From positions 806,001 to 870,000 of the forward strand of contig NZ_LT629702.1 of the NCBI RefSeq assembly GCF_900103345.1: DNA of 64,000 nucleotides, written 5' to 3'. The DNA comes from Pseudomonas azotoformans (GTDB taxonomy: Bacteria; Pseudomonadota; Gammaproteobacteria; Pseudomonadales; Pseudomonadaceae). Below the pieces are notes generated by a model. It saw only the letters and a list, made by a program, of their open reading frames with translations, searched no databases and had not been told where the DNA came from. A program made the translations under genes and the position numbers. Of the stretch, positions 54,515 through 64,000 are shown piece by piece (positions within the stretch are counted from its first letter, which is position 1; the number at the start of each line of letters is the position of its first letter).

Positions 54515-57500
54515 TCGCGCTACTGATTCGCTGGTCGGTGGCCAATCGCTTCCTGGTGCTGCTCGCCACCTTGTTCATCACCGCGTGGGGCGTGTGGTCG
54601 GTGCAGAACACACCCGTCGACGCTTTGCCAGATCTATCGGATGTGCAGGTAATCATCCGCACCCCGTACCCGGGCCAGGCGCCGCAGATTGTGGAGAACC
54701 AGGTCACGTACCCGATGACCACTACCATGCTCTCGGTGCCGGGGGCCAAGACCGTGCGCGGTTTTTCGTTCTTCGGCGACAGCTACGTGTACGTGTTGTT
54801 CGATGAAGGCACCGACCTGTACTGGGCGCGCTCGCGGGTGCTGGAATACCTCAGCCAGTTGCAGGCGCGGCTGCCGGCATCGGCCAAACCGTCATTGGGG
54901 CCGGACGCCACCGGCGTGGGCTGGATCTACCAGTACGCCTTGGTGGACCGCACCGGCCAGCACGACCTGGCGCAATTGCGCGCGTTGCAGGACTGGTTCC
55001 TCAAGTTCGAACTCAAGACCCTGCCGAATGTGGCGGAAGTCGCCACCATCGGTGGCCAGGTTAAACAATACCAGGTGCAGCTCGACCCGCTGGCCCTGGC
55101 CAGTCGCGGCATTACCCAGGCGCAAGTGAAAGACGCGATCGACAAAGCCAACCAGGAAGCCGGCGGCTCGGTGCTGAACCTGGGCGAGTCCGAATACGTG
55201 GTGCGTGCCTCCGGCTACCTGAAAAACCTGGCCGACTTCCGCGCCATCCCGCTGCGCCTCGACGCCAACAATGTGCCGGTCACCCTCGGCGACGTGGCGA
55301 ACATCCAGCTCGGCCCGGACCTGCGCCGGGGCATCAGTGAGCTGGACGGCGAGGGCGCAGCGGTCGGCGGCGTGGTGATCCTGCGCAGCGGCAAGAATGC
55401 GCGGGAAGCCATCGCCGCGGTCAAGACCAAGCTGGAACAGTTGAAAGGCAGCCTGCCGCCGGGTGTGGAGATCGTCACCACCTACGACCGCAGCAAGCTG
55501 ATCGACCGCGCCGTGGACAACCTCAGCCATAAGTTGCTGGAAGAGTTCCTGGTGGTGGCCTTGGTGTGCGGGATTTTCCTGTGGCACCTGCGCTCTTCCC
55601 TGGTGGCGATCATCTCGTTGCCGGTGGGTGTACTGATCGCGTTTATCGTCATGCGCTTCCAGGGCATCAACGCCAACATCATGTCCCTGGGCGGTATTGC
55701 GATTGCCATCGGTGCGATGGTCGATGCGGCGGTGGTGATGATCGAAAACGCGCACAAGAAAATCGAAGCCTGGCACCACGCCAACCCTGGCCGGGAACTC
55801 AAGGGCGATGCGCACTGGAAGGTGATGACGGACGCGGCGGTCGAGGTCGGCCCGGCGCTGTTTTTCTGCCTGCTGATCATTACGCTGTCGTTTATTCCGG
55901 TGTTCACCTTGCAGGCCCAGGAAGGCCGGCTGTTCGGGCCGCTAGCCTACACCAAGACCTACGCCATGGCGGCCGCCGCCGGGTTGTCGGTGACCTTGAT
56001 CCCGGTGCTGATGGGCTACTGGATTCGCGGGCGCATACCCGACGAGCAACGCAACCCGCTCAATCGCGGCCTGATCAAGCTCTACCAGCCGGCGCTGGAG
56101 GCGGTGCTGCGCTGGCCGCGCATGACCCTGCTGGTGGCGCTGCTGATGGTGGCGAGCGCGCTGTGGCCGATCTCGAAACTGGGCGGTGAGTTCCTGCCGC
56201 CGCTGGATGAGGGCGATCTGTTGTACATGCCTTCGGCGCTGCCGGGTTTGTCGACACAGACAGCGGGTGAACTGCTGCAACGCACCGACCGGCTGATCAA
56301 GACGGTGCCCGAAGTCGCCCACGTGTTCGGCAAGGCCGGTCGCGCTGAAACCGCCACCGACCCGGCGCCGCTGGAGATGTTCGAGACCACCATCGAGTTC
56401 AAGCCCAAGGACCAATGGCGCCCCGGCATGACCCCGGACAAACTGGTCAAGGAGCTGGACCGCGTGGTGCAGGTGCCGGGCCTGACCAACATCTGGATCC
56501 CGCCGATCCGCAACCGTATCGACATGCTGGCGACCGGGGTCAAGAGCCCGATTGGCGTGAAGGTTGCGGGCACCAGCCTGATGCAGATCGATGTGGTGAC
56601 CCAGGCCGTGGAGAAAGTCGCCAAGACCGTGCCTGGCGTGAGTTCGGCGCTGGCCGAACGCTTGACCGGCGGGCGCTACATCGACGTCGACATCGACCGT
56701 GCCGCCGCCGCGCAATACGGGCTGAACATCAGCGATGTGCAGTCCATCGTGTCGGGTGCGGTGGGCGGTGAAACCATCGGCGAAACCGTGGAAGGCCTGG
56801 CGCGTTTCCCCATCAGCCTGCGCTACCCGAAGGAATGGCGCGACTCGGTGGAAGCGCTGCGCAACCTGCCGGTGTACACGCCGCAGGGCAGCCAGATCAC
56901 CCTGGGCACGGTGGCCAGGATCAAGGTCAACGATGGCCCGCCGATGCTCAAGAGTGAAAACGCGCGGCCTTCCGGTTGGGTGTATATCGACGTGCGTGAT
57001 CGTGACCTGGCTTCGGTGGTCAAGGACCTGCGTGCGGCGATCAACCAGCAGGTGCAGTTGCAACCGGGGATGAGCCTCAGTTATTCGGGGCAGTTCGAGT
57101 TCCTTGAACGCGCCAACCAGCGTTTGAAGCTGGTGGTGCCGGCCACCTTGCTGATCATCTTCGTGCTGCTGTACCTGACCTTTCGCCGGGTGGGGGAGGC
57201 GTTGCTGATCCTCGCGACCTTGCCGTTCGCGTTGACCGGCGGCGTGTGGCTGCTCTACTGGCTGGGCTTCAACCTGTCGGTCGCCACGGGCGTGGGTTTT
57301 ATTGCGCTGGCGGGGGTGTCGGCGGAGTTCGGCGTGATCATGCTGCTGTACCTGAAGAACGCCTGGGCCGAGCGCAAGGATGGCAATCTATTGGCGGCCA
57401 TCACCGAAGGTGCGGTGCTGCGGGTACGGCCCAAGGCGATGACGGTGGCGGTGATCATTGCCGGGTTACTGCCGATTTTGCTGGGCAGCGGCACCGGCAG

Positions 57501-57609
57501 TGAGGTGATGAGCCGGATTGCTGCACCGATGATTGGCGGGATGCTGACGGCGCCGTTGTTGTCGCTGTTCGTCATTCCCGCAGCCTACTACCTGATGCGC
57601 CGCCGATAA
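54511..57609 (+). CDS. cusA: CusA-like heavy-metal efflux RND transporter
   Basis: A 1032-residue inner-membrane proton antiporter of the heavy-metal RND subclass. The signature helix-4 motif [20 protein letters not shown] is present with its Asp, as are [20 protein letters not shown] and [20 protein letters not shown]. The three Met positions used for Cu(I)/Ag(I) in E. coli CusA appear to be kept in [20 protein letters not shown] and RIDMLATG, which favours monovalent copper/silver over zinc/cobalt; this is judged by memory alignment. It completes a CusCBA tripartite pump. A hairpin follows 4 bp past the stop. Confidence 0.92.
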   Translation: MIALLIRWSVANRFLVLLATLFITAWGVWSVQNTPVDALPDLSDVQVIIRTPYPGQAPQIVENQVTYPMTTTMLSVPGAKTVRGFSFFGDSYVYVLFDEGTDLYWARSRVLEYLSQLQARLPASAKPSLGPDATGVGWIYQYALVDRTGQHDLAQLRALQDWFLKFELKTLPNVAEVATIGGQVKQYQVQLDPLALASRGITQAQVKDAIDKANQEAGGSVLNLGESEYVVRASGYLKNLADFRAIPLRLDANNVPVTLGDVANIQLGPDLRRGISELDGEGAAVGGVVILRSGKNAREAIAAVKTKLEQLKGSLPPGVEIVTTYDRSKLIDRAVDNLSHKLLEEFLVVALVCGIFLWHLRSSLVAIISLPVGVLIAFIVMRFQGINANIMSLGGIAIAIGAMVDAAVVMIENAHKKIEAWHHANPGRELKGDAHWKVMTDAAVEVGPALFFCLLIITLSFIPVFTLQAQEGRLFGPLAYTKTYAMAAAAGLSVTLIPVLMGYWIRGRIPDEQRNPLNRGLIKLYQPALEAVLRWPRMTLLVALLMVASALWPISKLGGEFLPPLDEGDLLYMPSALPGLSTQTAGELLQRTDRLIKTVPEVAHVFGKAGRAETATDPAPLEMFETTIEFKPKDQWRPGMTPDKLVKELDRVVQVPGLTNIWIPPIRNRIDMLATGVKSPIGVKVAGTSLMQIDVVTQAVEKVAKTVPGVSSALAERLTGGRYIDVDIDRAAAAQYGLNISDVQSIVSGAVGGETIGETVEGLARFPISLRYPKEWRDSVEALRNLPVYTPQGSQITLGTVARIKVNDGPPMLKSENARPSGWVYIDVRDRDLASVVKDLRAAINQQVQLQPGMSLSYSGQFEFLERANQRLKLVVPATLLIIFVLLYLTFRRVGEALLILATLPFALTGGVWLLYWLGFNLSVATGVGFIALAGVSAEFGVIMLLYLKNAWAERKDGNLLAAITEGAVLRVRPKAMTVAVIIAGLLPILLGSGTGSEVMSRIAAPMIGGMLTAPLLSLFVIPAAYYLMRRR

Positions 57610-57612
57610 ACA

Positions 57613-57640
57613 TGTGGGAGGGGGCAAGCTCCCTCCCACA
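57613..57640. terminator. Hairpin between cusA and the RpiR regulator gene
   Basis: TGTGGGAGGG and CCCTCCCACA form a perfect 10-bp stem around GGCAAGCT. It is a shortened cousin of the REP pairs in this window. No U-tract, but the position between convergent genes suggests bidirectional termination. Confidence 0.65.
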
Positions 57641-57663
57641 AGGGATCTCCAATGCCGGCAGGT

Positions 57664-58572
57664 TCAGTCGTCGAACCCGACCTGCTCGTGAATCTCATCC
57701 ACCTTCAGCTCCAACCGGTACGCCACCGCAATAAACAGCGCCTGGCACAGGCACAGGGTGGCGCTCAACGAGCGGAAGGCGAACGACGAGCCTTCATTCA
57801 CCAACAGCACTGCGTTCGCCCGCTTGGCCAGGGGCGACAGGTTGCTGTCGGTGATGATCAGCGTCTTGGCCTGGTGGTGCTGGGCGATGCGCAGGCAGTG
57901 CTGGGTCTCTTTGCCGTAGGGCGTGAAGCTGATGGCGATCACCAGGTCATTGGCGCGCACGCTGCGCATCTGCTCGCGGTAGCTGCCGCCCAGGCCCGAG
58001 ATCAGGTGGATGCGCTTGTTGGTGTGCTGCAGGTTGTAGACCAGGTAATCGGCCACCGCAAAGGAACGGCGCACGCCGACCACGTAGATGTTGTCGGCGT
58101 TGACCACCAGGTCCACGGCTTTGTCGAAGGCGACATCATCCAGCTCCAAGCCCAGGCGCTCGATGCCTGACAGCGTGGCGTTGACGCATTCGCGCGCCAG
58201 GTCGCCGCCGCTGGCCTTTTGCGACTTGTTGGCGATCATGCTGCGGATGCGCTGCTGGTAGTTCTGCACCGGCGTGGTCTTGTGGGTGTAGGCCTCGCGA
58301 AACAGTGCCTGCATCTCACTAAAGCCACTGAACCCGAAACGCTGCGAGAAACGCACGATGGCCGACGGGTGCACTTCGCATTCGCGGGCGATGTCGCTGA
58401 TGCGGTCGACCATGATCCGGTCGCTCTGCTGGCTCATGTAGCTGGCGATGCGCTTGAGCTGGCGCGGCAGGCTCTCGTATTCGTCGGTGATCAGCTGCAA
58501 CAGGCGCTCGGCATTGATCGGAGGGCTGGCGATAGAGTCTTCCAGGGTGGTCTCGGGATCGGTGCGGGACAT
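57664..58572 (-). CDS. iolR: RpiR/MurR-family regulator of inositol catabolism (IolR-type)
   Basis: A 302-residue regulator with an N-terminal HTH_6 domain (about 20-95; QLKRIASYMSQQSDRIMVDR, EVHPSAIVRFSQRFGFSGFS) and a C-terminal SIS sugar-phosphate-binding domain (NIYVVGVRRSFAVADYLVYN, VIAISFTPYGKETQHCLRIA, ITDSNLSPLAKRANAVLLVN). I chose the ATG at 58572, with GAAGGA about 7 bases upstream. It is divergent from the iol genes and a GGAA-N6-TTCC site lies between, as known for RpiR-type IolR repressors of other proteobacteria. Probably represses the cluster until an inositol breakdown intermediate binds. Confidence 0.87.
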   Translation of the reverse strand: MSRTDPETTLEDSIASPPINAERLLQLITDEYESLPRQLKRIASYMSQQSDRIMVDRISDIARECEVHPSAIVRFSQRFGFSGFSEMQALFREAYTHKTTPVQNYQQRIRSMIANKSQKASGGDLARECVNATLSGIERLGLELDDVAFDKAVDLVVNADNIYVVGVRRSFAVADYLVYNLQHTNKRIHLISGLGGSYREQMRSVRANDLVIAISFTPYGKETQHCLRIAQHHQAKTLIITDSNLSPLAKRANAVLLVNEGSSFAFRSLSATLCLCQALFIAVAYRLELKVDEIHEQVGFDD

Positions 58573-58717
58573 GGGCAATCCTTCTGGCGTTTTCGTCTGT
58601 TGCGCTGATGGGTGGCGCAAGTCTACAGGGTAGGCGCAAAAAAATACCCCGGCATCACGGCCGGCGTGGCCTGCTGAAACGATGCACTGTGGTGGGAGTG
58701 CGCCTGTACAAGCTTAA

Positions 58718-58733
58718 TGGAAAAAATATTCCA
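58718..58733. promoter_or_regulatory. Putative IolR operator in the iolR-iolC gap
   Basis: TGGAAAAAATATTCCA is a near-perfect palindrome that contains GGAA-N6-TTCC, the motif reported for RpiR-type IolR in other proteobacteria. A second half-like TGGAATAAATATT follows at 58747, inside an outer CCAAT...ATTGG pair (58731 and 58761). It lies about 125 bp before the iolC start and 145 bp before the iolR start, so it can serve both promoters. Confidence 0.65.
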
Positions 58734-58856
58734 ATGAAAAAATATCTGGAATAAATATTGATTGGTGCCGCCGGACGTTCTAGTCTGCTCCCACCAAGAG
58801 CGTTTGCCGCCCCCACGGCGGCACAACGCAGGCTGATAAAAATAACAGGAGCCAGC

Positions 58857-60794
58857 ATGGGCCAGACTCGTTTTGCCAGTGGGCGTCAATTGGATCTGAT
58901 TTGCCTCGGGCGCCTGGGCGTCGACCTCTATGCACAGCAAGTCGGTGCGCGGCTTGAGGACGTGTCCAGCTTCGCCAAGTACCTCGGCGGGTCCTCCGCC
59001 AATATCGCCTTCGGCACCGCCAGGCTCGGGCTCAAGTCGGCGATGCTGAGCCGGGTCGGCGACGACCACATGGGTCGTTTCCTGGTGGAATCCCTGGCCC
59101 GCGAGGGCTGCGATGTCAGCGGCATCAAGGTCGACCCGGAACGCCTCACCGCCCTGGTGCTGCTCGGCCTCAAGGACCGCGAAACCTTCCCCCTGGTGTT
59201 CTACCGCGAAAACTGCGCCGACATGGCCCTGCGCGCCGAGGACATCAACGAAGCCTTTATCGCGTCCAGCAAAGCCCTGCTGATCACCGGCACGCATTTC
59301 TCCACCGACGGCGTGTACAAGGCCAGCATCCAGGCCCTGGATTACGCGGCCAGGCACAACGTCAAGCGCGTGCTGGATATCGACTATCGCCCGGTGCTAT
59401 GGGGCCTGGCGGGCAAGGCCGATGGCGAAACCCGTTTTGTCCCCGACCAGAATGTCAGCCAGCACGTGCAGAAGATCCTGCCGCGCTTCGACCTGATCGT
59501 CGGCACCGAAGAAGAATTCCTCATCGCGGGCGGCAGTGAAGACTTGCTCGCTGCCTTGCGCAAGGTGCGTGAACTGACCCCGGCGACCCTGGTGGTCAAG
59601 CTCGGTCCGCAAGGCTGCACGGTGATCCACGGCGCCATCCCCGCACGCTTGGAAGACGGCGCCATCTACCCCGGCGTGCGCGTGGAAGTGCTCAATGTGC
59701 TGGGGGCCGGCGATGCGTTCATGTCGGGCTTCCTCAGCGGCTGGCTCAACGATGCCAGTGATGAGCGTTGCAGCCAGTTGGCCAATGCCTGCGGTGGCCT
59801 GGTGGTCTCGCGCCACGCCTGCGCACCGGCCATGCCGACGCCGGCGGAGCTGGAATACCTGTTCAACAGCCCGGTGCCGATCACCCGTCCGGACCAGGAC
59901 GTGACCCTGCAGCGCCTGCACCGTGTGACGGTGCCGCGCAAAAGCTGGAAGCAGTTGTTCGTGTTTGCCTTTGACCACCGCTGGCAACTGGTGGACCTGG
60001 CGCAGAAGGGCGGCCAGGACCTGGCGCGCATCAGCGAGGCCAAGCAACTGTTTATCCAGGCCATCGAACGCGTCGAGCAAAAGCTCGCCGAACAAGGCGT
60101 AGAGGCCGATGTCGGCCTGCTCGCCGACCAGCGCTTCGGCCAGGACGCACTCAACGCCGCCAGCGGTCGCGGCTGGTGGGTCGCGCGCCCGGTGGAAGTG
60201 CAGAACTCGCGGCCGCTGGCGTTTGAACACGGCCGTTCGGTGGGCAGCAATCTGATCGCCTGGCCCCAGGAACAGATCATCAAGTGCCTGGTGCAATTCC
60301 ACCCGGACGACGAACCGCTACTGCGCCTGGAACAGGAAGCGCAACTGAAAGCGGTGTACGAGGCGTCGATTGTCAGCGGCCATGAACTGCTGCTGGAAGT
60401 CATCCCGCCCAAGGACCACCCGTCCACATATCCCGACGTGCTCTATCGCAGCCTCAAGCGCCTGTACAACCTGGGCATCTACCCGGCGTGGTGGAAGATC
60501 GAAGCGCAGTCGGCCGAGGACTGGCAGAAGCTCGACGCCCTGATCCAGGAGCGCGACCCGTACTGCCGAGGCGTGGTACTGCTGGGCCTGAATGCCTCGG
60601 CCGAATGCCTCGCCGATGGCTTCCAGCAGGCCCGCCTGAGCACCACCTGCCGGGGTTTTGCGGTGGGCCGCACGATCTTCCAGGAGCCGAGCCGGGCGTG
60701 GATGGCCGGCGAGATCGACGATGAAGCCCTGATCCAGCAGGTGCAGGCCACGTTCGAACAACTGATCAACGCCTGGTGCAGTTCCCGAGGCTAA
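58857..60794 (+). CDS. iolC: IolC 5-dehydro-2-deoxygluconokinase fused to a DUF2090/aldolase domain
   Basis: A 645-residue two-domain protein. Residues ~1-325 are a PfkB/ribokinase-type kinase (LDLICLGRLGVDLYAQQVGA, SFAKYLGGSSANIAFGTARL, NVLGAGDAFMSGFLSGW with the catalytic Asp in GAGD near 284) that phosphorylates 2-deoxy-5-keto-gluconate. Residues ~340-640 are a DUF2090 domain (KQLFVFAFDHRWQLVDLAQK), likely the aldolase that splits the phosphorylated product (IolJ function). The fusion is common in proteobacterial iol clusters. ACAGGAG sits 7 bases before the ATG at 58857. It is the first gene of the iol operon, downstream of the IolR site. Confidence 0.88.
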   Translation: MGQTRFASGRQLDLICLGRLGVDLYAQQVGARLEDVSSFAKYLGGSSANIAFGTARLGLKSAMLSRVGDDHMGRFLVESLAREGCDVSGIKVDPERLTALVLLGLKDRETFPLVFYRENCADMALRAEDINEAFIASSKALLITGTHFSTDGVYKASIQALDYAARHNVKRVLDIDYRPVLWGLAGKADGETRFVPDQNVSQHVQKILPRFDLIVGTEEEFLIAGGSEDLLAALRKVRELTPATLVVKLGPQGCTVIHGAIPARLEDGAIYPGVRVEVLNVLGAGDAFMSGFLSGWLNDASDERCSQLANACGGLVVSRHACAPAMPTPAELEYLFNSPVPITRPDQDVTLQRLHRVTVPRKSWKQLFVFAFDHRWQLVDLAQKGGQDLARISEAKQLFIQAIERVEQKLAEQGVEADVGLLADQRFGQDALNAASGRGWWVARPVEVQNSRPLAFEHGRSVGSNLIAWPQEQIIKCLVQFHPDDEPLLRLEQEAQLKAVYEASIVSGHELLLEVIPPKDHPSTYPDVLYRSLKRLYNLGIYPAWWKIEAQSAEDWQKLDALIQERDPYCRGVVLLGLNASAECLADGFQQARLSTTCRGFAVGRTIFQEPSRAWMAGEIDDEALIQQVQATFEQLINAWCSSRG

Positions 60795-60823
60795 ACCCAG
60801 TTCTTGATTTGAAATGCAATCCA

Positions 60824-60914
60824 ATGTGGGAGGGGGCTTGCCCCCGATTGCGGTTGTTCAGTGACAGCAGTGGTGTCTGACACTCAGCTATCGGGGGCAA
60901 GCCCCCTCCCACAT
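60824..60914. repeat. Inverted REP pair inside the iol cluster
   Basis: ATGTGGGAGGGGGCTTGCCC at the left and its reverse complement at the right flank about 45 bases between iolC and iolE. It sits within an operon-like run, so it may modulate expression of downstream genes or stabilise the iolC message rather than end transcription fully. Confidence 0.9.
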
Positions 60915-60964
60915 ACAGCAAAAAGCAGATCTCAGTGATACCTGAAAATAATAAAGGTGCAGCC

Positions 60965-61858
60965 ATGCCCGCAATCCGAATTGGCATCAACCCGATCTCC
61001 TGGAGCAACGACGACCTGCCGGCCCTGGGCGGTGAAACGCCCCTGAGCACCGCCCTGAGCGAAGGCAAGGAAATCGGCTACGAAGGCTTCGAACTCAACG
61101 GCAAATTCCCCAAGGACGCCAAGGGCGTCGGCGACGTGTTGCGCCCGTATGACCTGGCGCTGGTCTCCGGCTGGTATTCCAGCCGCCTGGCCCGGCGTTC
61201 GGTGGCTGAAGAAATCGAGGCCATCGCCGGGCATGTCGAGTTGCTCAAACAGAACGGCGCCACCGTGTTGGTGTACGGCGAGGTGGCCGATTCGATCCAG
61301 GGCTCGCGCATCCGCCTGATCGAACGCCCACGTTTCCACAGCGAACAGGCCTGGCAGGACTACGCCGACAAACTCACCGAACTGGCGCGCTTCACCCTGT
61401 CCCAGGGCGTGCGCCTGGCGTATCACCACCACATGGGCGCCTATGTCGAGTCCCCGGAAGACATCGACCAACTGATGCAACGCACCGGCCCCGAAGTCGG
61501 CCTGCTGTTCGATTCGGGCCATTGCTACATGGGCGGCGGCGAACCGATCGAGGTGCTGCGCAAACACATCGACCGCATCTGCCACGTGCATTTCAAGGAC
61601 GTGCGCAAAGCGGTGGTACAACTGGCGCGTAACCAGATGTGGAGTTTTCCCGACTGCATCGTCAACGGCACCTTTACCGTGCCCGGCGATGGCGATATCG
61701 ACTTCGCTGAACTGCTCGATGTGCTGCTGGCCGCCCACTATGAAGGTTGGCTGGTGGTGGAAGCCGAGCAGGACCCGGCCGTGGCGCCCAGCTATATCTA
61801 TGCGAAAAAAGGCTACGACACCTTGCGTGCGCTTCTGAATGAGAGGACCGGACAATGA
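60965..61858 (+). CDS. iolE: Myo-inosose-2 dehydratase IolE
   Basis: A 297-residue TIM-barrel enzyme that dehydrates 2-keto-myo-inositol. It opens AIRIGINPISWSNDDLPALG, with GYEGFELNGKFP next, both IolE hallmarks. Metal-site strands are LAYHHHMGAYVES, VGLLFDSGHCYMGGG, RICHVHFKDVRK and GWLVVEAEQDPA. I chose the ATG at 60965 (AAAGG about 8 bases upstream). A repeat element of 91 bp separates it from iolC; the next gene overlaps by 4 bases. Confidence 0.92.
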   Translation: MPAIRIGINPISWSNDDLPALGGETPLSTALSEGKEIGYEGFELNGKFPKDAKGVGDVLRPYDLALVSGWYSSRLARRSVAEEIEAIAGHVELLKQNGATVLVYGEVADSIQGSRIRLIERPRFHSEQAWQDYADKLTELARFTLSQGVRLAYHHHMGAYVESPEDIDQLMQRTGPEVGLLFDSGHCYMGGGEPIEVLRKHIDRICHVHFKDVRKAVVQLARNQMWSFPDCIVNGTFTVPGDGDIDFAELLDVLLAAHYEGWLVVEAEQDPAVAPSYIYAKKGYDTLRALLNERTGQ

Positions 61859-62643
61859 GCCTGTTGGTCAAAAGCAGCAAACGCGGCCAGACCATGGTCG
61901 CCCTGGAGGCCGGGCGCCTGGAGTACGTGGGCTTCGCCGCCTACCGCCTGAGCCTGGGCGAAACCCTGCCGGTCAGCGCTGGTGACCAGGAACTGTGCCT
62001 GGTGTTGCTCAGTGGCCGCGTGAACATCGAGGGCGAGGGCTTCAACTGGCAGAACCTGGGCGATCGCCAGTCGGTGTTTGAAGACAAATCACCGTTCTCC
62101 GCTTACCTGCCGCCGGGCACCGACGCCCAGGTCACCGCCTTGAGCGATGTGCAGATTGCGGTCTGCGCCGCGCCCGGCGCCGAAGGCTACGAACCGCGGC
62201 TGATCCGCCCGGAAACCTGCAAGCGCAGCGTGCGCGGCAAAGGTGCCAACACCCGCTATGTGTGCGACATCCTGCCCGACAGCGAACCGGCCCATTCGCT
62301 GCTGGTGGTGGAGGTGCGCACGCCGTCCGGGCATTCGTCGAGCTACCCGCCGCACAAACACGACACCGATGATTTGCCGCACCAGAGCTTCCTGGAAGAG
62401 ACCTACTACCACCAGGTCAACCCGCCCCAGGGCTTTGTGTTCCAACGCGTCTACACCGACGACCGCAGCATCGACCAGGCCATGGCCGTGGAAAACAGCG
62501 ACCTGGTCGTCGTGCCCAAGGGCTATCACCCGGTCAGCGTGCCCTATGGCTACGAGTCCTATTACCTGAACGTGATGGCCGGCCCCAAGCGCGCCTGGCA
62601 TTTCCACAACGACCCGCAGCACAGCTGGCTGCTGGACCTCTAA
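61855..62643 (+). CDS. iolB: 5-deoxy-glucuronate isomerase IolB
   Basis: A 262-residue bicupin that isomerises 5-deoxy-glucuronate to 2-deoxy-5-keto-gluconate in inositol breakdown. Family motifs include SSYPPHKHDTDDLP (metal-binding His pair), LEETYYHQVNPPQGFVFQRV, YTDDRSIDQAM and VPKGYHPVSVPYGYESYYLN. The ATG overlaps the iolE stop, with GAGAGGA just upstream. Full family length. Confidence 0.93.
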   Translation: MSLLVKSSKRGQTMVALEAGRLEYVGFAAYRLSLGETLPVSAGDQELCLVLLSGRVNIEGEGFNWQNLGDRQSVFEDKSPFSAYLPPGTDAQVTALSDVQIAVCAAPGAEGYEPRLIRPETCKRSVRGKGANTRYVCDILPDSEPAHSLLVVEVRTPSGHSSSYPPHKHDTDDLPHQSFLEETYYHQVNPPQGFVFQRVYTDDRSIDQAMAVENSDLVVVPKGYHPVSVPYGYESYYLNVMAGPKRAWHFHNDPQHSWLLDL

Positions 62644-62672
62644 TCAGCGGTTCTGGACGGAGAACAACAACA

Positions 62673-63488
62673 ATGAAGTCGCCTCTACGTTTCGCCCTTA
62701 ACCGCATGGTCGCGCCCAACCTGTCCCTGCCGGATTTCATCCAGTTGGCGGCGGCGCTCAAGTGCGATGCCATCGAGCTGCGCAATGACCTGGCGGACAA
62801 GCAGATCGAGTTCGGCACCCCGGCCAGTCGCGTGCGTGAGTTGTGCGCGGTGCAGGGCATCACGGTGCTGTCCATCAACGCGCTGTACCCCTTTGACGTG
62901 TGGAACGACGAGCGTCGTGCCCAGACAATCAAGCTGGCGACCTACGCCCGCGAGTGCGGCGCCCAGGGCCTGGTGATGTGCCCGCTCAACGAGCCGGGCG
63001 ACACGCGCAACGAGGCCCAGCGTGCGGCCGGTTTGCGCACGGCCTTGAGCGAGCTGGCGCCGATCCTGCGCGAGTACGGCATCCTCGGGTTTATCGAACC
63101 CCTGGGCTTTGAAGAGTGTGCGCTGCGGCGCAAGCGTGTGGCGGTGGACGCGATCAAGTCCATCGGCGGCCTGGATGTGTTCCGCCTGGTGCACGACACC
63201 TTCCATCATCACCTGGCCAGCGAGCATGAGTTCTTCCCGGAGTTGACCGGCCTGGTGCATATCTCCGGCGTCGAAGATACCGAGGCGCCGCTGAGTTCGA
63301 TTCGCGACGGCCACCGCGTGCTGGTGGGCGAGGGCGACATCCTCGGCAACGCGGCGCAGATCGACACCTTGCTCAGCACCGGCTACAGCGGCTACCTGTC
63401 GTTCGAGCCGTTTGCCGAGAGCGTGCACGGGCTGGCGGATATCCAGCAGGCCTTGGGCGCAAGCATCGCCCACCTGCAGAAACGATAA
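62673..63488 (+). CDS. iolI: IolI-like inosose isomerase (TIM-barrel)
   Basis: A 271-residue xylose-isomerase-like TIM barrel. The strands with likely metal ligands are [35 protein letters not shown] and [20 protein letters not shown], which parallel B. subtilis IolI (DSFHFH, HIDDTED). It would convert scyllo/2-keto-myo-inositol forms so they enter the main pathway; a general sugar epimerase of the IolH type is the alternative. GGAG lies 10 bases before the ATG. The next gene, iolD, starts 10 bp on. Confidence 0.8.
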   Translation: MKSPLRFALNRMVAPNLSLPDFIQLAAALKCDAIELRNDLADKQIEFGTPASRVRELCAVQGITVLSINALYPFDVWNDERRAQTIKLATYARECGAQGLVMCPLNEPGDTRNEAQRAAGLRTALSELAPILREYGILGFIEPLGFEECALRRKRVAVDAIKSIGGLDVFRLVHDTFHHHLASEHEFFPELTGLVHISGVEDTEAPLSSIRDGHRVLVGEGDILGNAAQIDTLLSTGYSGYLSFEPFAESVHGLADIQQALGASIAHLQKR

Positions 63489-63498
63489 GGGGCGCGAC

Positions 63499-64000
63499 AT
63501 GACCACAACCCGACTGACCATGGCCCAGGCCCTGGTGAAGTTCCTGGACAACCAATACATCGAAGTCGATGGCGTACAGAGCAAGTTCGTCGCCGGGGTG
63601 TTCACCATTTTCGGCCACGGCAATGTGCTGGGCCTGGGCCAGGCCCTGGAGCAGGACAGCGGCGACCTGGTGGTGCACCAGGGCCGCAACGAGCAGGGCA
63701 TGGCCCATGCGGCGATCGGGTTCGCCAAGCAGCACCTGCGCCGCAAGATCTACGCGTGCACTGCCTCCGTGGGCCCAGGGGCGGCCAACATGCTCACCGC
63801 CGCCGCGACCGCCACGGCCAACCGTATTCCGTTGCTGCTGTTACCCGGTGATGTGTATGCCAGCCGTCAGCCCGACCCGGTGCTGCAACAGATCGAACAG
63901 TTCCATGACCTGAGCATAAGCACCAACGACGCCTTCCGCTCTGTGAGCAAATACTGGGACCGCATCAACCGCCCCGAGCAGTTGATGACTGCCGCGATCC
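63499..64000 (+). CDS. iolD: IolD, trihydroxycyclohexane-1,2-dione hydrolase, 3' end beyond the window
   Basis: The first ~167 residues of a thiamine-diphosphate enzyme that opens the ring of 3D-trihydroxycyclohexane-1,2-dione made by IolE. The opening [20 protein letters not shown] is typical of IolD. The ThDP-binding N-domain follows with [33 protein letters not shown] (with the catalytic Glu) and [16 protein letters not shown]. The frame is open to the window edge. Confidence 0.93.
   Translation, partial: MTTTRLTMAQALVKFLDNQYIEVDGVQSKFVAGVFTIFGHGNVLGLGQALEQDSGDLVVHQGRNEQGMAHAAIGFAKQHLRRKIYACTASVGPGAANMLTAAATATANRIPLLLLPGDVYASRQPDPVLQQIEQFHDLSISTNDAFRSVSKYWDRINRPEQLMTAAI

Overview
The window looks like a chromosomal segment of a Pseudomonas from the P. 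fluorescens group. I infer this from the GC-rich coding style, the intergenic repeats of the 'GTGGGAGGGGGCTTGCCCCC' type, and the gene families (SpuD/PuuA/PuuB polyamine genes, CusCBA, a Pseudomonas-style iol cluster, many AraC/GlxA regulators). No rRNA, tRNA, CRISPR array, prophage or transposase was seen.

Layout. Positions 1-8424 hold an exopolysaccharide locus. It starts with the end of a Wza-type export protein and a YjbF-YjbG-YjbH (GfcBCD-like) set on the plus strand. A WcaJ-type priming glycosyl-phosphotransferase and a three-gene regulatory run (two winged-helix proteins and a degenerate EAL protein) follow on the minus strand. Positions 8700-24080 are a mosaic of small transcription units: a thioesterase, two GlxA-type regulators, a secreted tandem-repeat protein, a pirin, a convergent pair of winged-helix/NTPase regulators (one apparently truncated), AraC and LysR regulators, a CMD/AhpD-like protein, an MFS pump and a TonB-dependent siderophore receptor. 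The roughly 800 bp at 18700-19495 are non-coding and filled with nested inverted repeats.

Positions 24399-41494 are the most unusual part: five plus-strand genes in one apparent operon. Two are small beta-rich proteins sharing a repeated module, one is a 1213-residue protein, one is an endonuclease/exonuclease/phosphatase-fold enzyme with its catalytic set intact, and one is a 3571-residue giant with LysM-like segments. I recognise no known system in it. A strong hairpin lies just past the giant gene, inside the 3' end of a convergent AraC gene.

Positions 41491-46340 carry polyamine catabolism and uptake (AraC regulator, PuuA-like ligase, SpuD-like binding protein, PuuB-like oxidase). Positions 46437-51540 hold a small SRPBCC protein, a two-component system, a membrane protein with a 24-residue partner, and an orphan beta-rich protein. 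Positions 51619-57609 encode a copper/silver-type CusCBA efflux system with a Met/Cys-rich first gene. From 57664 to the end runs the inositol catabolic cluster: a divergent RpiR-type IolR, an IolC-aldolase fusion, IolE, IolB, an IolI-like isomerase and the start of IolD. A GGAA-N6-TTCC palindrome lies in the regulator-iolC gap.

Start codons were chosen from ribosome-binding sites, signal peptides and family alignment from memory. No database search was possible, so family names are recognition calls.
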